Positions 18,695-30,808 of a DNA stretch of 64,000 nt are shown here, piece by piece; positions within the stretch are counted from its first letter, which is position 1, and the number at the start of each line of letters is the position of its first letter. Made by a program: the position numbers and the translations under genes. The notes under the pieces were generated by a model that was not told the DNA's origin, did not search any database, and worked only from the letters and a program-made list of their open reading frames with translations. Origin of the DNA: Colwellia maritima. Its GTDB lineage: Bacteria > Pseudomonadota > Gammaproteobacteria > Enterobacterales > Alteromonadaceae. Location: contig NZ_JAKKSL010000001.1 of assembly GCF_022669015.1 (NCBI RefSeq), positions 1-64,000 of the forward strand, written 5' to 3'.

Positions 18695-21600
18695 TTGGCC
18701 ATCAACAACAGCCTTAACATTTTAACGAGTGAAGAAATTGATGAACTTTACGAAATTCCCAAAATAGATGCGGAAGATAGAGAGCTGCTCTTTGAGATCA
18801 CAGTAGAAGATGAAGTTTATCTTGAGCAACAGAAGAGTATTTATAATAAAATTAACTATATTCTCCAATCAGGATATTTTCGAGCATCCCGACAATTTTA
18901 TAACTTTGCATTTTCAGATGTTCGAGATGATACCTGGTTTATCATTAATCGTTATTTCCCACACACTCACTTTCCAAAAAAGCTAACATCCAAAGGTAAG
19001 CATTACGCAGCCCAAAAAGCGATTTTAAGTATCTACAGTTATAAGCGTTACGAGGCATCATTTGGCATAGAGGTGAGCCGACAAGCTAAACGCTTATCAA
19101 AAAGAGATATATCCCCACGCTTTATATTTGATGAATTATTAAATTTTTTCGAAAAGCATCAAATTGTACGACCTAAATATTCGACTTTACAAGACCTGGT
19201 ATCATTGGCTATACAGCGTGAAGAAAAACGTTTAGCGAAAAAACTTGGCACTTTACTAGATAAAACATCTCGGGATACATTAGATGGACTGTTGGCAGAT
19301 GAACAAACAATCACTGGTTTGACGCTCTTAAAACAAGATCCTAAGAGTTTTGCCACAAATGAAATGCGTAAAGAACTCAAAAAGCAGCAAAAAATAGTTG
19401 AGATTTTTCAACAGTCAAAATCTATTATTTGCCGGCAATATCCCGACAAAATATCCAGTATTATGCCGACATATGTGATTTTTATGATGTCTATCAACTC
19501 AAACGATTCGAACTCATGAAGTCCCGATTATGTATGATGTGTTTTGTTTGGCAGCGATTCATCAAATTGAATGATCATTTAACAACGTATTTGGTACATA
19601 AAATTCAAGGCTACGAAAAGCATGCCGAAGTTGATGCAGGAGAAAAAATACTTGAGGCAAAATTGGGTGTAGGTGAAGATCGAAAATTAGCAAGTCAAAT
19701 GCTCAAAGTTGTTAATAATCAAAATATACACCAAGATCAAATTCGGCCAAAATGTTATGCGATCATCAAAAAAGACAACTTTGATGAATTCACTAATAAA
19801 TTGGCTGAGCCTGAAGTTAATAACAAAAAATATGAGTGGGAATATTACAGCAAAGAGCATAATGCAATAAAAACCAATTTGCGTAGTACCTTTATGGCGA
19901 TTGATTTTAGCTGTGGTAATAATCATCACCTTAACAATGCCATTAATTTTATTAAGAAATTAATGTTATCCAAAGATAAAATGGATGATAGGTTAGCTTC
20001 AGAAGTACCTACCGACTTCATTTCTACCGCGCAACTAAAGTATATTACCTATAAAGGCTCAGTAAAATTCACGCAGGGATCTAAAGATGATGACCACGAT
20101 GTAAAGTTTGTTAATATCAAGCGATATGAAGTCATGTTATACCGCTCTCTTGCACAAACAATTAAATCAGGAAGCACTTTTATTTCAGACAGTGTCAATT
20201 ATCGTCATTTGGAGGATGATTTGATTTCCCTTGAAAGATGGAATAAGGATAAAGCTAAAATATTAAATGAGCTTTCTGACTGCCTTAATCTCAAATCAAT
20301 TGTGGAATTACTCCAGGAGAAAGAGATTGAATTAGAATCTCTATATAAGATGGTTAATGCACGTATAAAGTCAAAAGAAAATAAAGAAATAAAAATCAAT
20401 GAAAACAACCTATCCTGGACACTGCCGTACAAAAGGGCAGAAGATAAAGCTAACAATCCTTTTTACCAGGATATTGAAACGAAAAGTATCTCAAAAGTTA
20501 TCGATTACACAGCTAAACATACAGGTTTTTTTGATAGTTTCACCCACATACTCAATAAAGGATCTAAATCAAAAGCCCAACCTGATTACCTGAAAGCATA
20601 TTTTGTTGCACAAGGCACATCAATAGGGAACAAGCGTATCGCTGAATCATCAGATGTAAGCTTGGAAAACTTAAAAAATATTGCGGGTAAATTTATCCGA
20701 ATTGATTCTATGATTGATGCCAGTGATCAAATCATTAATAAAACAGCCCAACTTCCGATATTCAATAATTATAATTTGTCTGATTATGGCATTCATGCCA
20801 GTTTAGATGGACAAAAGCTCGAAACAAGATATCAAACAGTACAGTCAAGATACTCAACAAAATATTTTGGCTATGGTAAAGGTGTTGTATCTTATAGTTT
20901 AATTGCTAATCATTTGCCTGTTAATACCAAGATAATTGGTGCTAATGAACACGAGAGTCACTATGTATTAGATATCGTATATAATAATACTAGCGATCTT
21001 AATATCACGTCAGTTTCTGGAGACATGCATTCGATCAATCGCGTTAATTTTGCTTTGATGAATTTATTTGGCTATGACTTCATGCCAAGATTTACTCAAT
21101 TAAATATGAAAGCTGAGAAAAATTTAGTTGCATTCAATAAACCAAGTGAATACTCAGAATTGTTGATTAAACCATCGAGCCAGGTTAATAAACAACTTAT
21201 TATTGATGAATGGGACAACATATTACGAATCCTTGCCTCATTAGCGCTAAAAGAAACCACCAAAGTACCATCATCAGAAAATTATCATCATATTCAAAGA
21301 AAAACCCTACGTTAAAGGCACTTATCGAGTTTGATAAAATGACTATGAGCATATATATGCTTAACTACATTAATGATATCGATTTGAGAAGACGAGTAAG
21401 TAGAGCATTAAACAGAGGTGAGGCATTTCATCAATTACGAGCTTGGAATTCTTCAAATTAGCGGCAAAAAACTATTAGGTAAAACTGACAAGGCGTATGA
21501 GATAAGCAATCAATGCAACAAAATATTAGCTTGCTGTATTATTTACTACAACACATCGATACTTTCCGAGTTATTAGCAAAGGCTGAAGCTGCTAATGAT

Positions 21601-21774
21601 GAAGTGTTATGTAGTCAAATTAAGCGTTTTTCACCTGTAGCTTGGCAGCACATTAACTTACTCGGAAATTTTGAATTTAGGCATACAGATAATGTTATTG
21701 ATATTCAAGATGTTACTAAATTTGCAGTTGAAAACAGTATAAACACAAAAACGACTGAAAGCCCTTTAAATTAA
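18695..21774 (+). CDS. tnpA: Tn3-family transposase (three frame breaks)
   Basis: DDE transposase of about 1,025 residues, typical for Tn3 TnpA. The start is TTG 18695, set by AAGGAG 8 bp upstream. The N-terminal DUF4158-like DNA-binding region spans roughly residues 1 to 170. Catalytic residues can be placed: first Asp in HASLDGQKLETR, second Asp in SGDMHSINRVNFAL (aligning with the DTHG-type motif), Glu in NRGEAFHQLR. The C-terminus carries the family's SPVAWQHINLLGNFEF. Frame breaks lie near 19430 (GCCGGC or the adjacent T run), 21260 and 21440. If these are sequence errors, the element encodes a complete enzyme; if real, it is immobile without help in trans. Confidence 0.9.
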
Positions 21775-21785
21775 GGGCTGTAGAC

Positions 21786-21824
21786 TTTCATGAATACAAA
21801 CCAGTGCTATGTGGAATTACCCCC
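21786..21824 (-). repeat. Right terminal inverted repeat (IRR)
   Basis: Read on the minus strand it starts GGGGGTAATTCCACATAGC and ends TATTCATGAAA, matching the left end at 37 of 39 positions. It interrupts the gene coupled to the giant surface protein. The base run outside is TTATC, unlike the left flank GAATA. Confidence 0.95.
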
Positions 21825-22216
21825 TTATCTAAATTCTCTTTAGCATGCCCTGTAATAACGTGCTTGCCTGAGGCAAAAGTTAAGTTAGGAATATTATCAA
21901 TTTTTAATGATTTATGTTCCATTAACGGCACTGCTGCGTGATTAACAGCTACGGGAGCTAAGCCGTGAAAGGTCCAGTTATTATTTGCTAATAATTTTTC
22001 TGTATCTTCTAAAACTTTGCTACTGAAAAAACTACCATCGTCTGAAATTTTTCCGTCAATATCTCTAGCGCTACAAGCATTTTCATCAAGGCACTTTTGG
22101 CTATTATTTTCCTGCTTCGCATAAACACTAGGCGTATAAGCAAAGACCAATGTTATCGCTGTGGCAATAATGCTTTTATTGAAAGTACTATTTTTTGTTG
22201 CATTGAAGTTATTCAT
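21825..22216 (-). pseudogene. Exported partner of the giant surface protein, truncated by the transposon
   Basis: N-terminal fragment of about 130 residues, unrecognised. The start ATG 22216 (MNNFNATKNS) overlaps the stop of the giant gene by 8 bp, so it is translationally coupled. A signal peptide is visible (IIATAITLVFAYTPSVYAKQ). The mature part has two cysteines (CLDENAC) and ends in native sequence at NLDKG before the transposon end supplies about ten foreign residues and a stop at 21788. The conserved coupling implies it acts with the giant protein, perhaps in its outer-membrane display; that is inference. The missing C-terminal part is not found near the left end. Confidence 0.7.
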
Positions 22217-25200
22217 GATTAGCACTCCCTGTTTGTTCTAATAACTCTAAATCATCACCTTCTAGGGTTATTTCTTGCTCAATAATTAGTTCATATTGGC
22301 AATCACAATCTTGCCATTGCTGTTCAATTTTTTCAGTAAGCTGTTCAAGACGCTCTGAAACGGTTTCGTTTGTTTCATCACCTTGTTGGTAAGCCAAACG
22401 TAAAATTGAAGGTTTTAATTGTAGTGCTTGTATGGTTTTGTTTAATGCTTCTTGGTGATCTGTTAGCAATGTATCGCCATCAAATGCCATCGCATTAAGT
22501 TGAATACGTACCACACGATGTATGGTTGCGCCAAAGTTCGCTTTAACTAATTTACCGCGAGTAAGACGAACAACTCTTGGGTTTTCAGTGCTAATTCTAA
22601 AACCTGAAGGTAACGTACGTTCATCAACTTTTAAGATAAAGTTAGAACCTCGCATTTCATTAGGCACTTCGGCACAAGCGATATGATATCGACCATCTTT
22701 GTCGGTAGTAACGAGTAAGCCTTGTGCGGTTGCAATTCTTACGGTCGGTAGGCCCATTTCATCTTTGTCTTGATAGCCATTGATATTTTTATCGTTAAAT
22801 ACCTTACCGATAATATCTGAACAATCAAAAAGAGGGTCAGGCACTATACGAACCGTTGCATTAGCAACATTAGTAATTATTTGTGGTAGCTCTCCTGCCT
22901 GCGCCCATGCTTGGTTAACATATTCACCTTCGCCAACACCGGCGCCAATGACAGTCATTAAGGTAAAGTTGTGTTGTGCTAATGCATCAAAGTCAATGTT
23001 GTTCCAAATTAATTGACGATTATTAACGTCAGGCTCAAGTGTTATGCCATCAATTTTTGCCGAGCCTTGTACGTATTTGAAACCTGGCGGTAGTTGATCC
23101 ACTACTGCGATATTATTCAACTGACGTTCAAGGTTATTGGTTACCATAATAGTGTAAGGCACTAAATCACCGCGACTTGCATTTGACGTTGGTGTAGTTT
23201 TAACGACACCCAACATCTCACCATTCATCGGATCAACAGGAATGTGATTATTAAGCACATTTGCTGATGGCAACTGCGGATTAATAGTAAAGCTTAAATA
23301 ATACTGTGTGCTATTTTCGCCTTGCTTAAAGTCACCAGAGCTTGTGCCACAGTTATTAACATCATGAATTACAGCGCCAAGATCTGGCGGAGTATCATTT
23401 AGTTGAACAAGAGCAGGACTAGGACTACTCAAAATATTTGGCGTATTAGTACAGGCGGAATTAGAGTAGAAGTGCCCGCTAAATATCCCATAGGCTCAAC
23501 AATGGTTAAGCTATATACGCCGCTAGGCGCTGAAGTGAAGAATAAAAATTGGTATAAACCATCTTCACCCGTAATTTGCGACATATTGTCTTGACCGCCA
23601 ATTAAATCACGATCAGCGTCAAACCCAGGAGGAGCTACAAGGGTAACTGTCGCACCTGCAACGGTTTCGCGAGTTTCACTGTCGTAGACAACACCTGATG
23701 GATCTATTGGTAGATTCTGCTCATCAATATGTTCGCCGCCCTCAAGTATTAACTTACGAATTGTACCTGCGGCTAAATCAACACCCGGTTCGTCAGATAC
23801 AGGGTAACCGTAAATAACGCCACCTTGAGGATGAATAAACCTTACTTCATATTCACCCGGTGGTAAGCCATCAAATAAATACGTGCCATCTTTACCCGTA
23901 ATAACTGTAGCAATAGGGATAACATTAAGATTGTCTTTTTCATTGTCACGGCTATCAATTAGCTGCACTGTCCGTACCTTCAAGGCCATTACCATCATCT
24001 TCACTGCGGTTATGGTTACTATCAAGCCAAACCATGCCGCTAATACGTGCAGGATCTCTAATTAACTCTCCGAAATTATATTCTGTCGCATGCGTAAAGT
24101 GAGTGGTAAAGATGATCTCACTGATAAGGTCATTTTCAAGGGTGCCGCCGTGGCTACCTAATGAATCTTTACCGTCATCCACTTGTTCAGGTTGGGTTTC
24201 ATGTACTTGATAACCTTCAGCATTAGGTAAAGGTAAGTGTTCAAAAATATATTGACCATCCACAAGCGTATGTGTCACTCGACTAACGGGTTGACCATTA
24301 CTATCAGTACCCGTTAGTGTCATTTCTACTTCAGGTATACCCGCTTCATTCGCTTCATCTAGTGCATTATTATTTAAGTCGTTAAAAACGACGCCTTGTA
24401 AATCACTACCGCGCTCACCAAAGTTATAATCTATGCCGTTTTGTCCAAGATTAAGCACAATGGTTTCAATCAGATCATTGCCTAACTCACCAGACAATGT
24501 ACCTAAGTGATCTTTACCATCCATCCAGGCACTAGGATGCTGTTGAGTAATCGTGTATTCACCTGCACTGAGCATGGTAAAGCTATAGTCGCCATTTTCG
24601 TCGGTGACCGTAGTTGCCGTAACCGCTTGTGGTGTTTCACCGGCAGCTACATGAGATTCAATACCTGATAAGGTAACAGTGACATTAGCAATTCGCATAG
24701 CTTCGTTATCATCGATGATGCCATTGTCATTTTCATCTACCCATACGGTGCCTGAAAGAGAAGCGGTATCTAGCTCACCAAAGTTATAGTTATCAAGCTC
24801 TTGGTTAGCAGCGAGTACAATAGAGGTTATTGAGTCGTTAAAGCGGCTGTTAGCAATAACAACATTAGCGATGCTTTCTAGGCCATCTAATAGCCCTTCG
24901 GGTTGACTTTCGGTTACCTGATAACCATTTTCGTTGCTCGGTAATAGATTATCGAAAGAATAATCACCTTGCTCATCTGTGGTTAATACAACGTTAATAC
25001 TCGTGCCGGTGAAATCTACACCTGTCAATGTTACCGTAACACCTTCAATCCTCAACTCTTCGCTATCTTTGATACCGTCATCATTGGCATCTATATAAAC
25101 GGTGCCTGATATTTTACCGAGCTCTAATTCAGCAAAATCATTATCGGTTAAATGCTGATGATCTGCTAAGACGAGCATTTCAACTACATCGGTGGTTCGG

Positions 25201-28200
25201 CTATTAACAATGACTTGTCCAAGCTTACTATCTAAGCCATCAACAAAGTTACTCGGTTGCGCTTCGGTAATAGTGTAGCCATTCGCATCACTTGCAGGTA
25301 AATGTATAAAGGTATATTCACCGCTAGCGTTGGTGGTTTGTGTTTCACTAACGGCTCTGTTTAAGTAGTCTGTACCTGTTAGCGTTAAACTAACATTTTC
25401 AATGCCAAGCTCACCAGTGGCTTGCGAGCCATCATTATTTCCATCAATAAAGACGGTACCTGAAATTTTACCTGAATAGAGTTCGGCAAAATTATTTTCG
25501 GTTAAATGCTCGTTGCTTTTTAACGTAAGCAAGTCAATAACGTCACTTGTACGGCTATCAATAATTACCTGTTCTAGCTTACTGTCCAAACCATCTTCAA
25601 ATTTGCTCGGGTGACTTTCGGTAATAGTGTAACCAGTCACTGTGTTTTCAGGTAAATTGGTAAAGGTATAATCGCCATTCGCATCCGTTAACAAGGTTTT
25701 ACTAATCACTCTATTTAAGTTGTCAGTGCCTGTTAGTGTTATAGATACACCTTCAATACCTAGTTCATCAATAGTTTGAATACCATCATCGTTGGCATCA
25801 ATAAAAACAGTACCTGAAATTTTATTTGGGTATAACTCGGCAAAATTATTATTGGGTAAGTGTTCATCAATTCCTAAATTGACCTTACTAATAACATCAC
25901 TAGTACGGCTATTGACCAATACTTGTCCTTGCTTACTATCTAGACCATCTTCAAAATTAGTGGGTTGAGTTTGCGTAATGGTATAACCGTTGGCATTGCT
26001 TGGTGCTAAGTTATTAAAACTGTATTGACCCACAACATTGGTTGTTTGTGTTTTATTAATGCTCACACCTAAGCTATTAGTGCCCGTCAGGGTGATTGTT
26101 ACATTTTCAATGATTGCTTCATCGGCATCCTTTATACCGTCATCATTCAGATCAATAAAAACAGTCCCTGAAATACTTGAAGCGATGTCGCCACCTTCAC
26201 CGAAATTATAATCAATCCCCACACCATTCACAGGTAAAGCAATGGCTGAAATAACATCGTTAGCTAACGTACCTGCTGATGCTGCGGCTATTGTACCGAC
26301 GGTATCTTTACCATCGAAGATTAAGCTAGGTTGTGTTTCTGTTAGGGTATATCCGCCTGCGTTTGATGCAGGCAAACCTAAAAGTTGATAATAGCCATCG
26401 ACATCGGTTGTAGTGCTTTGGTTGATGCTAAAACCATGGTCATCAATACCTGTTATAGTAATTTGTACATTACTAATAGGGGCTTCATCGTTGTCGAATA
26501 TGCCATTATCGTTAGGATCGCGATAAACATAGCCTGATATGCTGCCACCTTGCTCACCAAAGTTGTAACCCGTACCAGACTGATTAGCCGTTAATGTTAT
26601 TGCTGAAAAAGTATCATTAGTCGTTTTATTCCCACCTTTATCGCCTAACTGTTCTTTACCATCGCCCCATGTTGTTGGTTGCGTTTCGGTAATAATATAA
26701 GTGCCGCCGGTTAGATTGGTAAACTGATACTCACCATTTACATCGGTGGTGTTAGTAAAATTAACTGCCTTACCACTAACCGTTTCTGTGCCTGTGAGTG
26801 TAATCAGCGTATTGGCAATAGCGGTTGTTTCAGCAACATCTTTAATGCCATCGTTATTCGCGTCATACCAAACACTACCTTGTAAACTGGCTTTGCCAAG
26901 CTCACCAAAGTCATAATTGATGATGTCTGTGTTGGTAGGTAATGCAATTGCGGTAATAACATCGCTCATTCGGCTGCCATTGTCGATAGTGCCATTAAGG
27001 CTTTCTAAACCATCATCAAAATTTGCAGGATGAGTTTCTGTCACGGTGTAACCATTAGCATCACTGGTAGGTAAATCGTCAAATAAATAATCACCATTAG
27101 CATCCGTTACAACAGTTTTATTAATCGTATTACCCCAATTATCTATGCCTGTTAATGTCATGGTAACGCCGCCTATGCCGTGCTCAGAAGCATCAATTGA
27201 ACCATCATCATTTTGATCGTTATAAACAGTACCCGCAATAGACGAGTCAGTTACTGTTACCGTGCCTGTATCATTGTCATTACTATCATCTGAATCAACA
27301 CCAAAGGAGCTAACTGTTGCTGTGTTTGATGTACTACCACCTCCGGGCATCACAGTTACTTTTACCGGAACGGTTACTATAACGTTAGCACCATTTAATA
27401 TGGTATCTAATTCACAAGTGAAACTATTATCGCCAAGAAAGTACCAGTACAAGCTCCTTGGCTTGTCGTAGGAGCGCTAGTTAGCTCCATTCCTGCGGGT
27501 AAGTTATCGGCTAATTTAGAGTTCGCACTGTCCCCTGGGCCGTTATTGGTAACAACAATATCCCAATCAAAAGGTTCGTTAATTGACACGGATGCTTGAG
27601 AAGGATCTTTGGTTACCGCTAAATCAACCAGTGCACGAAGCGATGTTCCATCACTAACCTCATTATCATCTAGTGTTGTTTCATCTTCATTAGACTTAAT
27701 TGTTGCAACATTTTGATGTGTATCACCAGTCGAGTCAGGTTTAGTATCTGAGCTAAAATATAAATAACGGGTAGCTGTAGCGTTCGCTTCAATATTAGGT
27801 AGTGAACACTCAGTCGTAATGCTTGTATTACCTATTACAGAAATTCCCCTGTTATCACAAAGCGATGTTGCTGCAGTACAGCTTGTGCTGACAGCGGCGT
27901 CACATAAAAAAGTGACTTGTTTCCCTGTTTTAGGTGTCATCACGTCTGTTAATGTAACCCCAGTAGCTAGCGATGGTCCTTGATTTTTAATATCAATTTT
28001 ATAAACAATAATATTGTCTAAACTTCCTGGAAACCCCTGCCGGAGTTGGAGTCCACCCACAGGATCTGAAAGATCGTTAATATTTATGAATAAATTGAGC
28101 TTAGCTTGTACGACGTTAAGGGGTTCTGATTTGCTGTTGTTCGCAAAAACTGGACTATCGCTTTCATCTGTTGTGGTAGAAATTGCTGATGCGTTCCCTA

Positions 28201-30592
28201 ATGTCCACCCGGTATTTGCACCATCCCAACCTGGACGCACTTTCAAGGTGATTGTTTCGGTTTGATTTCTTGTCAAAATGCCAATATTACAGGTTATGGT
28301 ATCACCTACTAGTGCCAAACAGCTGCCTGTAGAAGGGTCTGAAGATATTAATTCATATGTTCTGGTGTTATCGGGTGGTATAAATGTATGTGTTACTTCA
28401 ACACCATCGGCGCCGGAAGGGCCATTATTTTTAAAGGTTAAAACATAGGTTGTTTCTGTACCTGCTTCAGTACTGTCAGGAGAAATTGATAAGGTTGTCA
28501 TTTCAACATCGGCAATAGGATCTATTGTTATAGCAACATCGTCAGTATTATTTGTTGTGACACTTTCACCTAAAATTTCAGAATATACGTTGGCGGTATT
28601 AGTAAAAGTACCATCATACAAACCACGGGTAGTGGTAATGGTAATTATAACCGTATCAGCACCGGTACCAGTAGTGCCACCAAAAGTTTGACCATCGTTC
28701 AATACACATTGTACCGTTGCATTAGATATATCACAGGTGAAATTTTGTTGTGATCCTCCAGTAACTGATGCGTTTATAGTTGTTTCACCAGTAACAAACC
28801 CTGGGATGGTGTCTTGAATAACTACACCGTTATCAGTGCCTGTATCAACAATATCCTTGCCAGTATTTGTTACGGTTAATGTGTACTCGATAGTATCTTC
28901 AGTGACCTCTAATACATCATTGCCATTAGGGGTAGAAACAGTTTTCGCTATAGCTAAATCAGCTATGGCTGCTGTACTTTTAACTCCTATGAAGCCAGTA
29001 CAGTGATTACCAAAGAACATTGTCTGGTCGCCCTGTATTACCGCCAAAATCTTCATCTGCCACACAAGCTTTATTGGCAATAGATACGCTTTCGGCATCA
29101 GCCCTAGTCACAATTCTTAACTCACTACTAGAATTGCCATTGGCTAAAACGATAGGTGTAACACCTGACTTATATTCACAAGTTACTATTCCGCCTTGAC
29201 TCCTCCAGGGTGCGTACAATTCCAATTAGTCCCAGTAAACGACTGATAGGTTTCATCTGCGTTCAGGGTGTCAACTACTGTGACCATACCGTTGGTGTCT
29301 TGGGGTCCATTATTTTTAACTCTTATGACACTCGTCATATTAGAGCCTCTTGCCACTGGGTTAGGGCCTTTAGTTTTTGAAATTTCTAAATCTGCACCAT
29401 CAGGCACAATATCAAAATTAACTATGGCATGGTCATTACCAGAAATAGGATCGCTTGTGTCGCTAGTAATATAGGCATTATTATCTATACCTGTGCCCAT
29501 AGCAGGTACGTCTGTTGTAATTACAATATTGTCAGTTGCCCCCACACTGTATGAAGCACGAGTACAAGTCACTGTTACGCCTGCTGCACCACAAGTCCAA
29601 ACAAGACCAGTGTAACCTTGGTAATTAAAGTTAACAGGTAAGACATCTGTAACAACCACATTATCAGCAGTAAAAGGGCCAAGGTTTCTTGGGCTTAGGG
29701 TAAAGTCGGTTGTAGCGCCGCCAACAACTGGGCTAGCGACGGTTTTAGTGATGCTTAAATCAGTACCTTGAGTAATTAATGTGTCTTCAGTTGAAGTATT
29801 ATTGTTTGTTTCGGGATCTTTTGTGTCGGCACTCACTATCGCTGTATTGGTGACATTGCCGGTTATTGCACCAGTAACTTTAGCATTAAGTGTGATTGTT
29901 GGCGCATTTGCACCATTAGCGATACTGGCTCGGGTACAGGTAACGGTTTGTCCTGAGTTACCACAACTCCGCCCAGTTCCACCAAGAGAAACATAGCTAA
30001 CGTTTGTAGGTAAGGTATCCGTTACCGTGATGTTATTTGAAGCATCAGGACCAATATTATTGACGTTAATCGCGTAGCTATATGAACCACCAAGAATAAC
30101 AGGGTCTTTGCTGTCAGTTTGAACAATATTTAAGTCAGCACCATTATCAATGGTTGTTGACTCCTCAGCACTATTATTGTCGGTGTTAACATCATTTGAC
30201 GTTGTAGTTATCTCGGCTGTTATCTTAGTCGTAATACCTGTGGTAGCACTCGTTTTAACTACTAGATTAACATCGGTGGCTGCTGAACCAGGAAAATTGC
30301 CAAAATTACAGGTTAAACTACCAGGTGAACCGCCGTCATGCGTACAAGTACCATCATCTAGATCATCTACATCGACACCTTGAAAACTTGTGTGTTCTGC
30401 CAAGTTAACCGTTAAGACGACATTATCGGCGGCACTAGAATCATTATTTCCTAACGATAGAGTATACGTGATATTCCCACCCCGAGGCGCAGAGGTAGGA
30501 TCGTCGATGATTTGTGAAATTAGCACATCGGCTGCACTGACCGAAAATGAAATCAGTATTAACGCTGACAATGATAAGAGTTTTTTGATCAT
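22209..30592 (-). CDS. Giant DUF11/SdrD-B repeat surface protein (five frame breaks)
   Basis: A single secreted protein of about 2,790 residues, reconstructed across breaks near 29195, 29015, 27440, 23965 and 23466. Order: signal peptide (SALILISFSVSAADV); about seven DUF11-type domains (GxDLxIxKT, PVVxGxxxxYxL, VTDxLPxNVxY patterns) to about 27.4 kb; ten SdrD/Cna-B-like domains, each with a Ca-binding-like DxNxDGxxDxxE loop, a LTGTD strand, TDxxGxYxFxxL and GYxxTExxP; then a final DUF11/SdrD segment and a C-terminal region (RVVRIQLNAMAFDGDTLLTD) that may be periplasmic. No LPXTG or autotransporter barrel is seen. Likely a surface adhesin or matrix protein. The downstream coupled gene is broken by the transposon. 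Confidence 0.85.
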
Positions 30593-30752
30593 GGTTCACC
30601 AAATGTGTTAGTAAAATATATAGTTATTTTTTACACTTCTAGTCACAATGCTTCTGATTAGAAAAAAACACTTATAAGTGACTGTTGTAAAATACAAAAA
30701 ATTATGACTTAAGATGAAATGTACAAATTTTTAAATACTGATTAGTACATAA

Positions 30753-30775
30753 CAAAACACTCCTACTCAGGAGTG
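30753..30775 (-). terminator. Terminator after the first carbonic anhydrase-like gene
   Basis: On the minus strand CACTCCT and AGGAGTG form a perfect seven-base-pair stem with a four-base loop followed by TTTTG. It lies 34 bp beyond the stop at 30809 and separates this gene pair from the giant surface protein. Confidence 0.75.
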
Positions 30776-30808
30776 CTTTGAATGCAACTTATAATCAGAT
30801 GGAAGTAG

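Larger units (their letters stand above)
14301..21824. mobile_element. Tn3-family transposon with toxin-antitoxin module and envelope cargo
   Basis: A 7.5-kb element bounded by inverted repeats that begin GGGG, as Tn3-family ends do. Contents from left to right: outer-membrane beta-barrel gene, secreted-protein gene, small acidic protein, antitoxin and toxin genes (all three leftward), probable res site, serine resolvase, and a transposase of about 1,025 residues whose stop lies 12 bp from the right repeat. Order and spacing match known Tn3-family modules in which the toxin-antitoxin pair sits next to res/tnpR. The left flanking pentamer is GAATA and the right is TTATC, so the 5-bp target duplication expected for a simple insertion is absent. 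Truncated genes on both sides are unrelated to each other. Confidence 0.93.

Noticed and set aside
22780..30611. Several plus-strand frames of 60 to 83 codons across the giant surface protein
   Set aside because: They are antisense shadows of Val/Thr/Ser-rich repeats, with no start signals or protein features.
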